Under the pieces are notes generated by a model, which saw only the letters and a program-made list of their open reading frames with translations, was not told where the DNA came from and did no database searches. A DNA stretch of 64,000 nucleotides from Podospora pseudocomata (Eukaryota; Ascomycota; Sordariomycetes; Sordariales; Podosporaceae), in NCBI RefSeq assembly GCF_035222375.1, contig NW_026946366.1:2108001-2172000 (forward strand). The letters are read 5' to 3'. This document shows positions 1 through 10,617 of this stretch, one piece after another. A program made the translations under genes and the position numbers. Numbering within the stretch: the first letter of the stretch is position 1; every line of letters begins with the position of its first letter.

Positions 1-55
1 CCAACTCACACATCACACACTATTCCACTTTTAAACAACCAACCAACCTTTCAAA

Positions 56-561
56 ATGCAGTTAACAACCCTCTTCATGACCCTCTCAGCTGCTGCCGGC
101 CTCGTTCTTGCCGCCCCTACTTCTGGCGCCACCTTGACACCTGCCAGCGTATCCAGTCCGATCTCCAGGGAATGAACGTTACCTACCGCCCCGATATGAT
201 CCACCTCTACCGCTCGAGCAATGCCTCTTTCAACGTCCCCGCCAACGCCCGTGGTCCCTGCTCTCTTATTGCGGCCTTTCCGGCCGACTATTCGATTAGA
301 GACTCCTCGGTTGAGCAAGGCGGCAACCCCATTGCTGTCAACGTCACCGACGTTGATGGTCCCACCCCCGACTCCCTCGTTGGTACCGTTCGCTTCCCTT
401 CTGCCTTGCCTGGTCCGACGACTAAGGAGGCAGTCAAGATCACCATCAACAGTTTTGCCTGCAGGGAGAAGATGACTTACCATTTTGAGGCCGCCGAGTT
501 GGGTTCGGTTCAGTTCAAGAACACGGCGGATGCTGGGCTCTTCATTGAATATAGCTGCTAA
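56..561 (+). pseudogene. Small secreted But2-like protein, copy 1, frameshifted
   Basis: The ATG at 56 opens a clear secretion signal (hydrophobic run LSAAAGLVLAA, then APTS). That frame stops at 173-175 after 39 codons. The mature protein continues in the -1 frame from about 129 (DTCQRIQSDL...) to the TAA at 559-561. Joined, the parts match the intact gene at 1502-2014 along their length, including four cysteines (TCQR, CSLI, FACRE and the terminal YSC). So one base is missing, or two are extra, near 120-140. No GT-AG intron repairs the frame while keeping the first cysteine. Translation from the internal ATG at 172 would give a 129-residue protein without a signal peptide. A sequencing error is the main alternative. 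The But2 C-terminal family assignment rests on the CSLIA-FPA-YPI-DS and LFIEY-C patterns and is moderate. Confidence 0.65.
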
Positions 562-1501
562 GCAACCACTTATTGAGATGAGGACGTTGGTGATTTAGGG
601 TTTGTGGGTAATCGGGAATATGGCGTGCGTCCTTCGTACCAGCTTTGGGAGCCACATTTAAATGGAAGCTCAGCGGCATGGGGGTATCTCATGGGGGTTA
701 GAGATTCAGACGCTCCCTGTTCTTTGATAGACAGCAAGGGGATTTTATTAGTGAACTTTGAAACATGAGGACATTGTCAGATGATAGTGATTTGTAGAAT
801 GAGGGTCGCATATTTGTGAACTGTCCAAGCGTACCTATGCACTCTTTACTTAATTCCCTCCCAAGTCTCGGGGCGCAATCACAAGGGTTTCCCTTTTTTA
901 AGGAACCCAGGCCAGAAGAAAAAGGTGATGTATTGAAGCAAAACGGCCACGAAAACCCACATATCACATAAACTACACAACTACATCCTATGGGGCCTAA
1001 GCTTTAGGAGTAACCTGGCCTGACCTGACTGAACGCTTACGGGGGGCAACTCATCTCATCTTTGTATAACTCCTTACCAAAGGCATACGCCGCCTAAGCT
1101 GCTTGGATCCACGACCAACAAGAGGGAGGAACGTCACTACCGCCAACACTATCATACACAACATCCGCACGGCCGACTAGCCCAGAAATGTTCTCCGGAT
1201 AGTCCGCCATGCTCTTAATCCCATTGTCCTCGACCTCGCACTTGGAGCACTCGACTACCAACGAGCTGTGGAGCAACAAAGGCGGTGATGTCCTTGCTCA
1301 ACCTTCGGATGAACTCTCCATCATGCCAGTCAGACCTTAGAGGATATGTCTATAAGATACCGGTTCTCCCCTAAAACAAGTCTCATCTCTATTTAACATC
1401 ATCATAGCCTCAAGCCTCTCTTACCTTACACTTTTAACTGCGACCTCGGCCGGCGCCTACACTCAAATTGAAAGTCGGACCACCCTCTTGCACTCTTCAA
1501 G
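562..1501. other. Intergenic spacer between the two But2-like copies
   Basis: No convincing gene is seen. Part of the spacer is similar to the sequence downstream of copy 2: the motif ending in TTTGATAGACAG occurs at about 724 and again at about 2164. A minus-strand reading at 1094-1279 (ADYPENISGLVGRADVVY) resembles a minus-strand reading at about 2485-2605 (EDYPDNIEREGLIRH). This may be a decayed gene fragment that was duplicated with the secreted-protein gene. The last 120 bases before 1502 are the presumed promoter and leader of copy 2. Confidence 0.4.
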
Positions 1502-2014
1502 ATGCATTTCTCAACCCTCTTCATCGCCCTGTCAGCCGCTGCCGGCCTCTCCCTTGCGGCCCCCACCTCTCATACCGACCAATCCACTTGCCAGCGTGTG
1601 AAGTCGGAATCGTACAAGGTCCACATCGCCACCCACTCCAATGAACCCGTGGAACCCGAAGTCTTGACTTTCTCCCTCCCCGACGGTACCCACGGCACCT
1701 GCTCTCTCATCGCCGACTTCCCGGCCGGCTATCCGATTATCGACTCTGGCGTTGAGGATGGCCGTAGCCCCCTTCCCATCAACGTGGTTGATTTCCACTC
1801 TAACGAACACGGCGCCGAAGTTGGCCCCGTCCTCGGTACATTCCGGATTTCTTCCGCCCTGCCTGACAAGAAGACCACAAAAGCGGTCAAATTGACCATC
1901 GCCAGTTTTCCTTGCGAGTGGATAAGGCTGTTTATAATCGAGGTTGCGGCCATAGGCCTGGTCGACTTCGAGCTGAATGACAAGAGCTGGCTGTTTATTG
2001 AGTATGGTTGTTAA
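1502..2014 (+). CDS. Small secreted cysteine-containing protein, But2-like, copy 2
   Basis: A single-exon gene of 170 residues. It starts with a textbook signal peptide (MHFSTLFIALSAAAGLSLAA, cleavage likely after AA at 20), so export is expected. The mature part has four cysteines (TCQR, GTCSLI, FPCEW and the terminal YGC) that could form two disulphides, no membrane segment and no recognisable catalytic motif. The layout (CSLIADFPAGYPI, an INV-D segment, a VLGTFRIS strand, a final LFIEYGC) resembles the fungal But2 C-terminal domain family, whose function is poorly known. The start is fixed by the signal peptide. It is a tandem paralogue of the broken copy at 56-561. A role outside the cell, at the wall or in interaction with other organisms, is inference only. 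Confidence 0.75.
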   Translation: MHFSTLFIALSAAAGLSLAAPTSHTDQSTCQRVKSESYKVHIATHSNEPVEPEVLTFSLPDGTHGTCSLIADFPAGYPIIDSGVEDGRSPLPINVVDFHSNEHGAEVGPVLGTFRISSALPDKKTTKAVKLTIASFPCEWIRLFIIEVAAIGLVDFELNDKSWLFIEYGC

Positions 2015-2868
2015 GGAATCGATGGTTGGGAGCGGGAGGTTTTGGTGATTCGGGGGTAGCCTTTGTACCTCTTCGTTTTTTCTTCACTTTGGAACCCACC
2101 GTTTTGATTGACGCTCGCCAACATGGTGGTGTTGCATGGGGAATTAGACTTAGACGCCCCTTCTTTGATAGACAGGAATGCGATCTTTTTTTTGACCGTC
2201 TTTGATTGTGTATCGTTGAATGACTCTAAGGTACCTAGGTATAACCAAAATTCTACCGACAGACCCATGAAGCTGCTATTACTCTACTTTGCTTAGTTGA
2301 CCCTTCCCAACCCTTAGGAACGCCATCCTCAGGGGGTCCTTCGTACGGTTCCCTATCGAAGACATGCGCTGCCAAAGCAGCCTTCAAGAACCCGAATTTC
2401 TGCACATAAATGCAGTCGTGGAAATTGAAGTTGCATTGGTTATATGTTAGATTAATATTAGTGTTATTAGTTCTCTAAATACCTCGCCCAGTATCAAACT
2501 TCTTACATCCAGCATACCTACAGTCGCTGCACCTAACCGCATGTCGGATTAAACCTTCGCGCTCAATGTTGTCTGGATAATCTTCTTTGAGAAACCGGTA
2601 TGCCTCTTTCCTAGGAGCCTGTTGTATACCGTACTATCAGTATACCTCTCTAGATTAGTTATTTACAAGGAGAGAGGATTCCCACATCATTCCCTCGATG
2701 GTTGATGGGCCATCTGTCCTTATTCGGCCGATAAAAGTAATACTTTGTGTTTAATCGAATGTCTTCGGTGCTCTTAGTTGCTTCGTGATCCAGGCCGGCC
2801 TGCATTGTCTTGCTTCGTGATTCTGAATGACTATTAGCCCCAAGACCAAGAAAGAAATATCACCATTT
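2015..2868. other. Intergenic, partly duplicated 3' flank
   Basis: The first 200 bases are 3' flank of copy 2 and share short matches with the flank of copy 1. At about 2485-2605 a minus-strand open stretch reads like a cysteine-containing C-terminus (VRCSDCRYAGCKKF). It is short and has no start, so I treat it as a relic. The segment around 2440-2520 is AT-rich. The sequence at 2650-2868 may be the 3' end of the minus-strand gene at 2869-3487 if an extra intron is used (see that entry). Confidence 0.35.
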
Positions 2869-3487
2869 CTACTCACGTTTCTCACCGAATCTCTGAGCCT
2901 TATCGGCACGTTCTTCTGCAAACCGTTGGTTGACTGTCTGCTTCCCAGCCTCCTCTGCCGCCTCATCTTCCGCAGAAATCAACTTATTCCACTGTTTATA
3001 CACAACTAAACAAAAGTCAGTGAAATTTTTTTTTGTTTCATCTCATAGACTTACCCAAAGCCTTAGCAATAGCCTGCCCAGTCGGCCTCCCACCCTTGCT
3101 CCTCTCCTCAGCATCACAACCCTCCCACTTGCCATCCCAAGTCTGGATATCCAGCTCGTGCTGACCGCGTATATGGCAGATCAGTCCAGATGTGGAGGAG
3201 AAACTCTTGGCGGTTGGGCAGAGGATCCCATCTTCAAACTCAATCCGGCAAAAGACCTCTCCCGGAAGGATCTTGACGCCCTTTCGGTCATTGTCTGTAA
3301 CGATCTCAGCGATCAGGAGTCCCTTTGGTCGGACCTGGTGGCCGTGGTATGACTGATAGTCGCGCTGAAAACTCTGGTCAATACTCTGGGAGTCATGATC
3401 GAAGCCGGGCCATACTCAAGGATCACTTACGCTGCTCTGTAGAGAAGCCCATGCTTGGTAGGGTTCAGCAAGTAAATCTGTTCCCAT
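2869..3487 (-). CDS. Spliced gene of unknown function with a degenerate C2H2-like motif
   Basis: Three exons on the minus strand: 3431-3487, 3055-3364 and 2869-3005. Introns begin GTAAGT at both sites and end TTTTCAG and GTTTAG. They join one frame of 167 residues (start MGTDLLAEPY, end RFGEKRE). I do not recognise the family. Visible features are a compact region with KGLLIAEIVTDNDRKG, the segment ILCPTAKSFSSTSGLICH followed by IRGQH, which has the F-x5-L-x2-H-x4-H half of a C2H2 finger but no proper first cysteine pair, and a charged alpha-helical tail rich in E, K and A. Two uncertainties remain. GTGAGT at the stop codon could be a further donor (acceptor near 2830, continuing downstream). 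A protein-like stretch upstream (GFMPRSMKPGANIMVRAG, near 3560-3620) may be another exon or a decayed one. Confidence 0.55.
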
Positions 3488-4420
3488 CACAATACGTATA
3501 TCGAATAACCGTCCAAAGCAAGAGATATAACCCGATCTCCAACGAGTCCATTATTGGGCCCGCTCGAACCATGATGTTGGCGCCAGGCTTCATACTCCGG
3601 GGCATGAAACCGTCAAGTTCTTTTTGAGAAGCCTTCGAGCGAGAGAGTAATCATGGAGAACCTGCGCCTCATCAAATACTCACTGCCTGCCTAGGTCAAG
3701 ATCATGTTTGCTATGTGACGTGATCCTGTCCTGTCTTGTTTCTACTTCTTCTCTTCATATTCGCCTCACAACTCGCATCAGGATACTTCCCAATAACGCC
3801 ACTCAAAGAGACCATAACCGTCCGTCAGCGACGATCAATCTTTGCAACTACCTCAAGGAAACCAAGCCCGTCGGCTCCTGATGAAAGTCAGTTCGTCTCT
3901 AAATTAAATACCACCAAGATCAGCCCCCCGAACCTTTTCAGTTTGAACAAATGAACCCGCATTACCACCCATTGATACGCTCCTCAGCCTTGCCGTAAAC
4001 AAATTAACAAACTGACATTCCAATCCGCAGTTTGCTGGCTAATAACTAAAGAGAGTTTTGTTTGGGGCCCCCCCTCGATCTGGCAGGGACCCCCTCTGGC
4101 CACCTAAACCCCTAACCTTGAGAAGAAAATCCAAAAATCCAACACTTGCTCCGACTTTCCAAGATGGATTCGATTTCGCTCGCATCGCTTTCCTAGCGCC
4201 CTACATATATATTCCAAATATTTACTTTCTTTTTTTTGAAAAAAAAAAAATGACAATAAAAATGTAATTTATAGTTATTTTCAGGCTATTTTACATTAAA
4301 TCTTTTTTCATGTTTTATTTTTGAAATAGTAGTAAAAATTATATATCTTTCTTCTCTAACTAAAAAGGGGGAACTCGGGAGTTGCCAAGACTCAATAAAT
4401 AGACTGACAAAAGCAGTAAA
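3488..4420. other. Intergenic with AT-rich tract
   Basis: No supported gene. Protein-like but interrupted minus-strand frames lie at 3490-3640 (possible 5' exon or relic of the neighbouring gene). From about 4200 to 4345 the sequence is strongly AT-rich with long A and T runs, unlike the rest of the window. Confidence 0.4.
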
Positions 4421-4539
4421 ACATACAACAGCAGGGATTCCCCAGTGGTCACCCACCTGAGTACTAATCTGCCGATCAACTGTTTGACTAGGGGAGAGCG
4501 GACGGGATCCCGTATTTTCAGTTGTCTATGGTCGTATGT
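4421..4539 (-). rRNA. 5S ribosomal RNA (dispersed copy A)
   Basis: The minus strand reads ACATACGACCAT at its 5' end and GTTGTATGTT at its 3' end, the closing helix of fungal 5S rRNA, about 119 nt long. Between them are the conserved GAAAATACGGGATCCCGTCC block, CTAGTCAAACAG and TAGTACTCAGGTGGGTGACC, the usual loop B/C and helix IV sequences. Helix II pairs CAACTG with CAGTTG. A T-run follows about 10 nt past the 3' end, fitting RNA polymerase III termination. The internal control region (A box, intermediate element, C box) lies inside the gene. It stands alone rather than in an array. A second, different copy is at 15793-15911. Confidence 0.93.
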
Positions 4540-5083
4540 GACAGTCTTGGGTGAATTTGTGGTTTATGCTTGAAGCTCTGCTATTGGCAAGAAAAATCAA
4601 GAGTTTTGTGAGAGAAAAGAAGGGAGCAGCAAGCTCTGTGTGATGTGATGAATAGACGGGAGCTTTGGATGAGCTGCCCCGCTTTTATTGCCCCTCCACT
4701 CCTCGAGACAAATCCAACTGCTCTTTAGACGAGCTTTGGGAGGGTTGGTGAGATGTAGTTCAGGAGAGGATACTCCGGTCTTTTATTTTCCACCTTACGG
4801 GTAGGCAATGGCCAAGATTTGGATCCGGTGGCAGGTTTTTAACGTTGGTGTTGTTTTTTTTTGAGGAAGGTTTTGTTTTAGGAAGGTCAGATATCTTGCG
4901 ATAAAGGCGATCTCCATCACCTGATTTGCCTCTTTCCATCTCTCAACTTTCAAAAGCCTTGTGGTCGAGTGAGATTTTCACACTGCAATTGAGGCTCAAC
5001 TCACCTTTACATCTCACAATCCCATAACAACACCACATCAATTTGACAAAACACAACAGCAGCACACAATCACACCATCAAAA
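4540..5083 (+). promoter_or_regulatory. Upstream region of the CAF16-like gene
   Basis: No coding sequence is seen. The last 100 bases are A/C-rich with many CACA/AACA steps, typical of a fungal 5' leader, and run into the start context AAAATGGCC. The region also carries the 5' flank of the minus-strand 5S gene. I cannot point to a specific factor site. Confidence 0.35.
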
Positions 5084-5956
5084 ATGGCCCCCGCTTCCGG
5101 CCCCCCCTCGGTAGTAACAAACAACCTCTCCTACCTCTTCCAAGACCGCTCCGCCGGCCTCTCAGGCATAACCCTCTCCCTCCCCCCCAGATCCCGCACC
5201 CTCTTGATCGGCGCCAACGGCGCAGGCAAGACCACCCTCCTCCGCCTCTTGGCGGGAAAACGCCTAGCGCCAGCAGGCACAATCACCATCGGCGGCAACG
5301 ACCCCTTCAAAGTCGGCCTCGAGGGCGTGACCTACCTCGGCCTGGAATGGGTCCTCAACGCCATCGTCCGCACCGACATCGGCGTCGACGAGCTCCTCCG
5401 CTCCGTCGGCGGGGACCAATACCCCGACCGTCGTGACGAGCTCGTCGCCGTTCTCGACATCGATACCAGGTGGAGGATGCACGCCGTTTCCGACGGCGAG
5501 CGCCGCAGGGTCCAGCTCGCCATGGGCCTAGTCCGGCCGTGGACGATCCTGTTATTGGATGAAATCACCGTCGACCTGGACGTCTGGTCCCGGAGTCAGT
5601 TTTTGAGCTTTTTGAAAAAGGAGACGGAGGAGAGGGAGTGCACGGTTGTGTATGCGACGCACATATTGGATAATTTGGCGGGGTGGCCGACGCATTTGGT
5701 GCATATGCATCTTGGGACGGTGGTGGAGTGGGGGACGACGGAGGAGATGTTGGAGAGTAAACTGGGGGGAGAAAAAGAGACGGGAAACAGTCGGCTAGGG
5801 GAGTTGGTGTTAAGGTGGTTGAAAGAGGACTTGGATAGAAGGGGGCCGAGAGACCAGTTGAGGAGGGGGCCGGAGGGGTTGAGTTATAATTCGGGGAATT
5901 TGGGGATTGGGGGGTATGGGTTAGAGAGTAAGAGCAAGTTGGAGGAGAAGAGATGA
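5084..5956 (+). CDS. CAF16: CAF16-type soluble ABC ATPase (CCR4-NOT associated)
   Basis: One exon, 290 residues, one ABC nucleotide-binding domain and no membrane segments. Walker A is GANGAGKT at 43-50, the signature is VSDGERRR at about 135-142 (SDGER in place of SGGQ, as in this family), Walker B is TILLLDE ending in the catalytic glutamate 160, and the switch histidine is in YATH (193). This short stand-alone layout with the TYLGLEWVLN stretch fits yeast Caf16 and its fungal and plant relatives, non-transporter ATPases tied to the CCR4-NOT transcription/mRNA-decay complex. The start has a good context (AAAATGG). Codon use shifts sharply: the first 480 bases are C-rich, the last 350 very G-rich on the coding strand. 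The C-terminal 50 residues are low-complexity and charged. Confidence 0.85.
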   Translation: MAPASGPPSVVTNNLSYLFQDRSAGLSGITLSLPPRSRTLLIGANGAGKTTLLRLLAGKRLAPAGTITIGGNDPFKVGLEGVTYLGLEWVLNAIVRTDIGVDELLRSVGGDQYPDRRDELVAVLDIDTRWRMHAVSDGERRRVQLAMGLVRPWTILLLDEITVDLDVWSRSQFLSFLKKETEERECTVVYATHILDNLAGWPTHLVHMHLGTVVEWGTTEEMLESKLGGEKETGNSRLGELVLRWLKEDLDRRGPRDQLRRGPEGLSYNSGNLGIGGYGLESKSKLEEKR

Positions 5957-6759
5957 GAAAATATCAGAAAAGATGTAAGAGAGGTGAAGATGAGAAGGAT
6001 TCAACACATAGAGGGATACATGTGGTGGCGAATATGGTTTAACATAATACCCGGGTGGATTTAACATGGGTTTCGCTGTGCGGAAAGCTTACTTGATGTA
6101 GAGCAGAATGGCATATCCATTTAACATGTTAGAAGACAATCATGTGTGCTATTTGACTCATATCAACAACTGGATGACTGAAAGCAACCAATACCGCCCA
6201 AAAAACCATATTCACTCAGAAGACCGTATGTTCGAGAAGTGAAACCATACCAGGTCCAACCTACAAAGCAAAGACAGTGTTTTTCATGTCATAATACTCT
6301 TTACACTATTACCACACAGTACAACTCTAATCTACCTCTCTTAATGCCTCGTTTATACCCCCCCGGCAATCCTTCACAACCCTCAGTTGTTGTTTCTGCT
6401 GACCATCAACCACGGCCTCCCAACCCAAAAACTCCAGAAAATATGCAAATGTCCCCCAAGAATAGTCCGTCCAGCCATTACCATGAGATTGAAAAAAAAA
6501 AAAAAAAGGTAATGTGAGATGAAATGCAAGGAAAAAATGACCCAAAGAAAATTATCATCCCAGCTTCTTGACTTCGTCGTGGTCGTGCTTCGTCCGAGCT
6601 TCATTTGTTCAAAAATATGAACAGCAAAAGTACACCAACGAACCAGCACAACAAACCAAACCAAACCATCGTCCAGTCTCGGGTGAAATCAACGCTCGCC
6701 TGCTCGCCCGCTCTCACAGAATGCCAACAGTAACCTTACACATCCACCCCCTAATTCCG
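5957..6759. other. Convergent intergenic region (3' ends of CAF16-like and kinase genes)
   Basis: Holds the 3' untranslated parts of two convergent genes. A 14-15 A run lies at about 6491-6505. Open frames here are short, low in complexity and lack homology that I recognise. Confidence 0.4.
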
Positions 6760-7231
6760 TCAATGCCCCCCCACACCCCCCCACCTCAACCTCAACCCAT
6801 CCGTCCACCTAGCATAAAGCAAATCACCCAGCGCCTTACAATGCTCCATCCCCTGCACCGCCGGCCTCCCCGGAAACTTTGCCTCCAACGCCGCCATCGC
6901 CATCTTCTCCTTATCCCGTTCCCTATTCTCTCTCGCCTCTCTCTCTCTCTCCCGTGTTTCCTTATCCGGCGACCCCCCTCCCCTTCCCCCATTAACGATC
7001 CCCAGCGCGTTCTCCGCCCCGCCAATATTACTCTCCCTCCTCCTCCTATGAGACGCGAGATGTGGGTTATCCTGTGAAATCATCAACTTCGTCGGTGAGC
7101 TCGACAACCCTGGTGGTGGTTGCAAGGCTGCTGGTTTTGTTCTTTGGTCTTTGACGACTGTTCCTCCTTGGGGGGTGCCCTCGCTGAGGGTTTGTTTATG
7201 TTGTTGCTGTTGTTGGTATTGCTGCTGCTGC

Positions 7232-7268
<37 letters not shown>

Positions 7269-9108
7269 GATGATGATGATGATGTTGTTGTTGTTGTTGT
7301 TGGGGTAGTTGCGGGACAAAAGCATTGCTTAGTTTTGTGTCTTGAGATACTGTCGACATGATGCTTCGGAGGAGGTGATAGGAGCCCTCTGGGTCGACAG
7401 CATCTAGATGGGCCAAAGCGTCAGATAACCTCGCCAGTGCCTCCCTTTTGGCTGAACCTGCTGTCTGGGCGTGGAGTTCATCTAGACAGGGTTCTAGAGC
7501 CTTGTTGTAGAGCCTTCTCCCTAAAAAGGCTTCTTTACTGTGCGGTTCTACCGGGGCTTGGTACGAGTATGATGTTGGTGGTCTGTTCTCGCTGTTGTCA
7601 TAGATGAACGAGTCACTGGGGGAGGAACCGCCATGATGTGAAGGGTTGGTCGATGTGTCAGATGGTACCCTCCGGAATAAACGCATAGTCGAGCCTGAGT
7701 TACCAAACGACATGTCTGGTTGTAATGGCCGCTTAGCCGCAACAGACGCACGGGGCGAGCCGTTGGAAACCTGGCGGTTGGCTTGCTGGCTTTGACGGAG
7801 GGACTGGCGGCGGACTGTCGACTTCCGGACGGTACTTGGGGTGGTGGGCTGGAGGGGCCCATCTTTGACGTCGAGCTTATGCATGGCGTCCTCTATCCCG
7901 TGAACGACAGACGGTTTTCTAGACCTGACCGTACCGCGTTTTTGTTGTGGGACGACTGATTTGACCGTGTCAAACACCCACTCGTCTGCCCCATCCTTGG
8001 GCGAGAGAGTTTGCAGCGTCTCTTGATAGTACACTGGCATCTTCACACGCTCCGTCTTGGCATCGGCAACTTGCTTGCGGTATATGAGCTCCTGGAGAGC
8101 TTCCACTTTGCCGGCTGAACGGATGAACCGATGCTTAAGCAGTTCCTTTGCGGTGGGCCGGAGATGCGGTGCTTTGACGAGACATTGTGCGATGAAGTCC
8201 TTGAACTCCTTGCTAAACTTCCCTTCGAGCCTCGGGGGGTCCTGCTTAGGGATCTGGAAGAGAACTTTCATGGGATGTGTCTGAGCATGGGGTGGCTCGC
8301 CAGTCGCAAACTCAATCGCCGTGATGCCCAAGGACCAGATATCCGCTTTGAAATCATAGCCATTCTGCTGGATGACTTCAGGGGCCATCCAAAAGGGAGT
8401 GCCGACGAAGGTGTTGCGCTGCGACTTCATATGCGTCAGCTGGGCGGCAACACCAAAGTCGGCAAGCTTGACTTTTCCAGTCTCTGACAGCAAGACATTG
8501 GCAGCCTTGATGTCACGATGAATCTTGCCCTCTGCGTGGAGGTATTCCAGACCAAGTAGCAGTTCTCGGCAAATGATGGCAATATGGACTTCTGGAAACA
8601 CGCCCGGTTTGAGCTGCAATGTAACTGTTAGAACGGGGCATCGCCAAGAGGCACGATTAAGCAAAGTGCATGCATACCAAATCCAGGCAGGACCCTCCTC
8701 CCAGATATTCCATCACAATCCACAGCTTGTGTCCACGAAGAAAGCTGGCCTTGTACTGGGTGACATGAGTGCTGGCGCAGGTGCTGAGCACAGATATTTC
8801 TTGCTGAATTTCATGGATATCATCGTCACTAGACTCGAGATCGATCTGTGCGCAACACAATGACATTAATACCACAGAACGGCCGAGACATGTTTGACTG
8901 ACGAGGAAAATGACAAAAAATCACCATACATGTTTGATCGCAACTGTCTCCCCTGTCTTCTTCTCAATGGCCTTGTAGACCACGCCAAAACTACCGCCTG
9001 CGTCACAGTCAGTTTCCCACGTTCCAGGGCAGGGCAACAGCGCAATGCGCACTCACGGCCGAGCTCCTCCAGCACCTGGTAGTGGTCTGCGACGCCTTCG
9101 TCTGCCAT
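6760..9108 (-). CDS. Ste20-family germinal-centre kinase (GCK III; Sid1/SepL, MST-1 or Nak1-like)
   Basis: Four exons: 9057-9108, 8930-8997, 8678-8845 and 6760-8613, joined in frame to 713 residues from MADEGVADHYQ. The kinase domain covers about 10-260: glycine loop GRGSFGVV, lysine 39 in VAIKH, HRDIKAANVLL (Asp130), DFGVAAQL (Asp148), the GCK activation segment GTPFWMAPEVIQQ and DIWSLGITAIE. SQRNTFVGTPFW carries the likely activation threonine. The tail has SEP-like phosphorylatable stretches, a Q/H tract (about residues 540-580) and a charged R/E repeat. GCK III kinases act in septation (SIN) or polarity (MOR/RAM) signalling, with Mob-NDR kinases downstream. I cannot decide which of the three fungal paralogues this is without a tree. 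It is divergent from CYK3, itself a septation gene. Confidence 0.88.
7199..7302 (-). repeat. CAG/CAA (polyGln-polyHis) trinucleotide tract in the kinase gene
   Basis: On the minus strand this reads mainly CAA with some CAG and a central CAT block. It encodes about six Gln, five His, roughly seventeen Gln, one Tyr and five Gln. It lies in frame in the last exon of the kinase, outside the catalytic domain, so length changes in steps of three would be tolerated. Confidence 0.95.
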
Positions 9109-10617
9109 TGCGCCTCAGCCCACACACGCGATGGTGGAGTATTCGTAGGGTTGGGTCTGCCCTTGGTCGCAAATCGATCGGGGTGATTGGATAGGCGCGA
9201 GGCGGGGATTCAAGGTTATTAAAAGCAACCGAGCGCAACCTGGGTCCTGGACTGTTGTCGCCTTTCTAAACCGAACCTCGATGGTCCTAGAGAAGTCCTT
9301 GGGAAAAAGGAGAAGGGATGGGTTGGGACGGGAGAGACCGGAGGCGGAGAAAGCGAGGGAGGGAGGAGGGAGTTCGGACGGTTTTCTTTTTTGTCGATGG
9401 GATCCTGGGCTGGACAAGAGGAAACAGCGCCCGCGTTGCGCCTGTGTCAACCGTTCGCTATTAAACCCCTGGATCTGGTGTTCTCAGTTGGCGGCTTGGT
9501 TGTCCGGGTGCTGCGTTTGGCGGGCACGGGCCATTGTTTACTTAAAGATCTAGCGGGAGGTAGGGCGGACCCTGGACGAGTTTCGGAGTGCCGCCCGGAT
9601 CTGCAGCGGCGTTGGCGTTGTTGTTGTTGTTGTTGGTCGAGATACGAAGACTGATGAGAAGATGCTGTACCGGTCCAGTAGCAGGGCGGATGGGGCCAGA
9701 ATCATGGTGTTTTTTGAGTGAATACTCCACGTCTGGGAATAGAAAAGTGGACGACGGGTCGAGACAGTTCTTGAAGAACCGGCGTTTCTTTCTACTGCGC
9801 AGCTTGCAGCGTCCTGCATTCCACAGGCTGCAGCTCGAGGAACAGCGCGCTAAGGGCCAATCACCGGCACCCTCAACCAAACGCCCGGCACTTGGGCGGC
9901 ATGCTACCGAAAAGCCTTGCTCAGGTGGGGTGGTGGCCGGTTGCCCCACGCAACGACACAGCTGGAAAGGGAGCTTGGGCCTTGCTTTCGACCGCCCTTG
10001 GGGGCTCTCACCAGCCGTCTCCATTTGCTGAGAGATCCTTGTTCCGCCCTGAACAAAATGCCCGCCCGGCTGTTACCCTTCATCTGCGTTTGCTATTACA
10101 ACTGAACTCCACGAGCACCTACATAGTGGGGGAAACTAAGGTCTGGGATCCCTTCGCCTGTATTCCATTCTTTCCTGCCCGTCGTTGTCGTCACTTTGGT
10201 TGTGGTCGCGTGGTGAAGTTGCTGCTGTGAAGTTCCTTGTTTCTGTTGTCCACTGGTCCTGGTCTGGCGTCTGCCCTGTCTTGGCCTTGGATGGCGCCGC
10301 TCCTCGACATCTCCACAGCTGCTTCCCAGCCTCCAGGCGAGTTCGATTCTTAGGCCGGTGCCGTCATTAACATTCATTCATTCATTTTGGCGCGCAACAA
10401 CCTCCTCTTGTGTACCTGCATTTGTATACATACGACGATCTGTGCGAGCACCGCAACTCGAGCACTCGAACGACCGCGGCACCATTGTTTGCGCCGAGTC
10501 GCAGCAGCGACGACAATCGACATCAAATCACTGTACAGGGGCACTAACCGACCGCTGCGTTATTGTACCTGCCACTGTCACTGCCGCCTTGGACGACTCG
10601 ATTGAAGATTCGCAAGA
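9109..10617. promoter_or_regulatory. Divergent promoter region between the GCK kinase and CYK3
   Basis: A 1.5-kb region between two divergent start codons, with no supported gene. It must hold both promoters and leaders. G/T-rich and C/T-rich stretches and a GTTGTTGTTGTTGTTG run (about 9618-9634) are visible. No specific binding site is claimed. Confidence 0.5.

Noticed and set aside
31-483. 150-residue open frame on the minus strand opposite the first But2-like copy
   Set aside because: It lies opposite a frame with clear family similarity and is a by-product of that gene's codon use.
3736-3954. 72-residue open frame with a hydrophobic start
   Set aside because: Low complexity, no splice partner, no family features, next to an AT-rich tract.
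7083-7325. Asn-rich frame opposite/inside the kinase repeat
   Set aside because: It is an alternative frame of the CAA repeat within the kinase gene.
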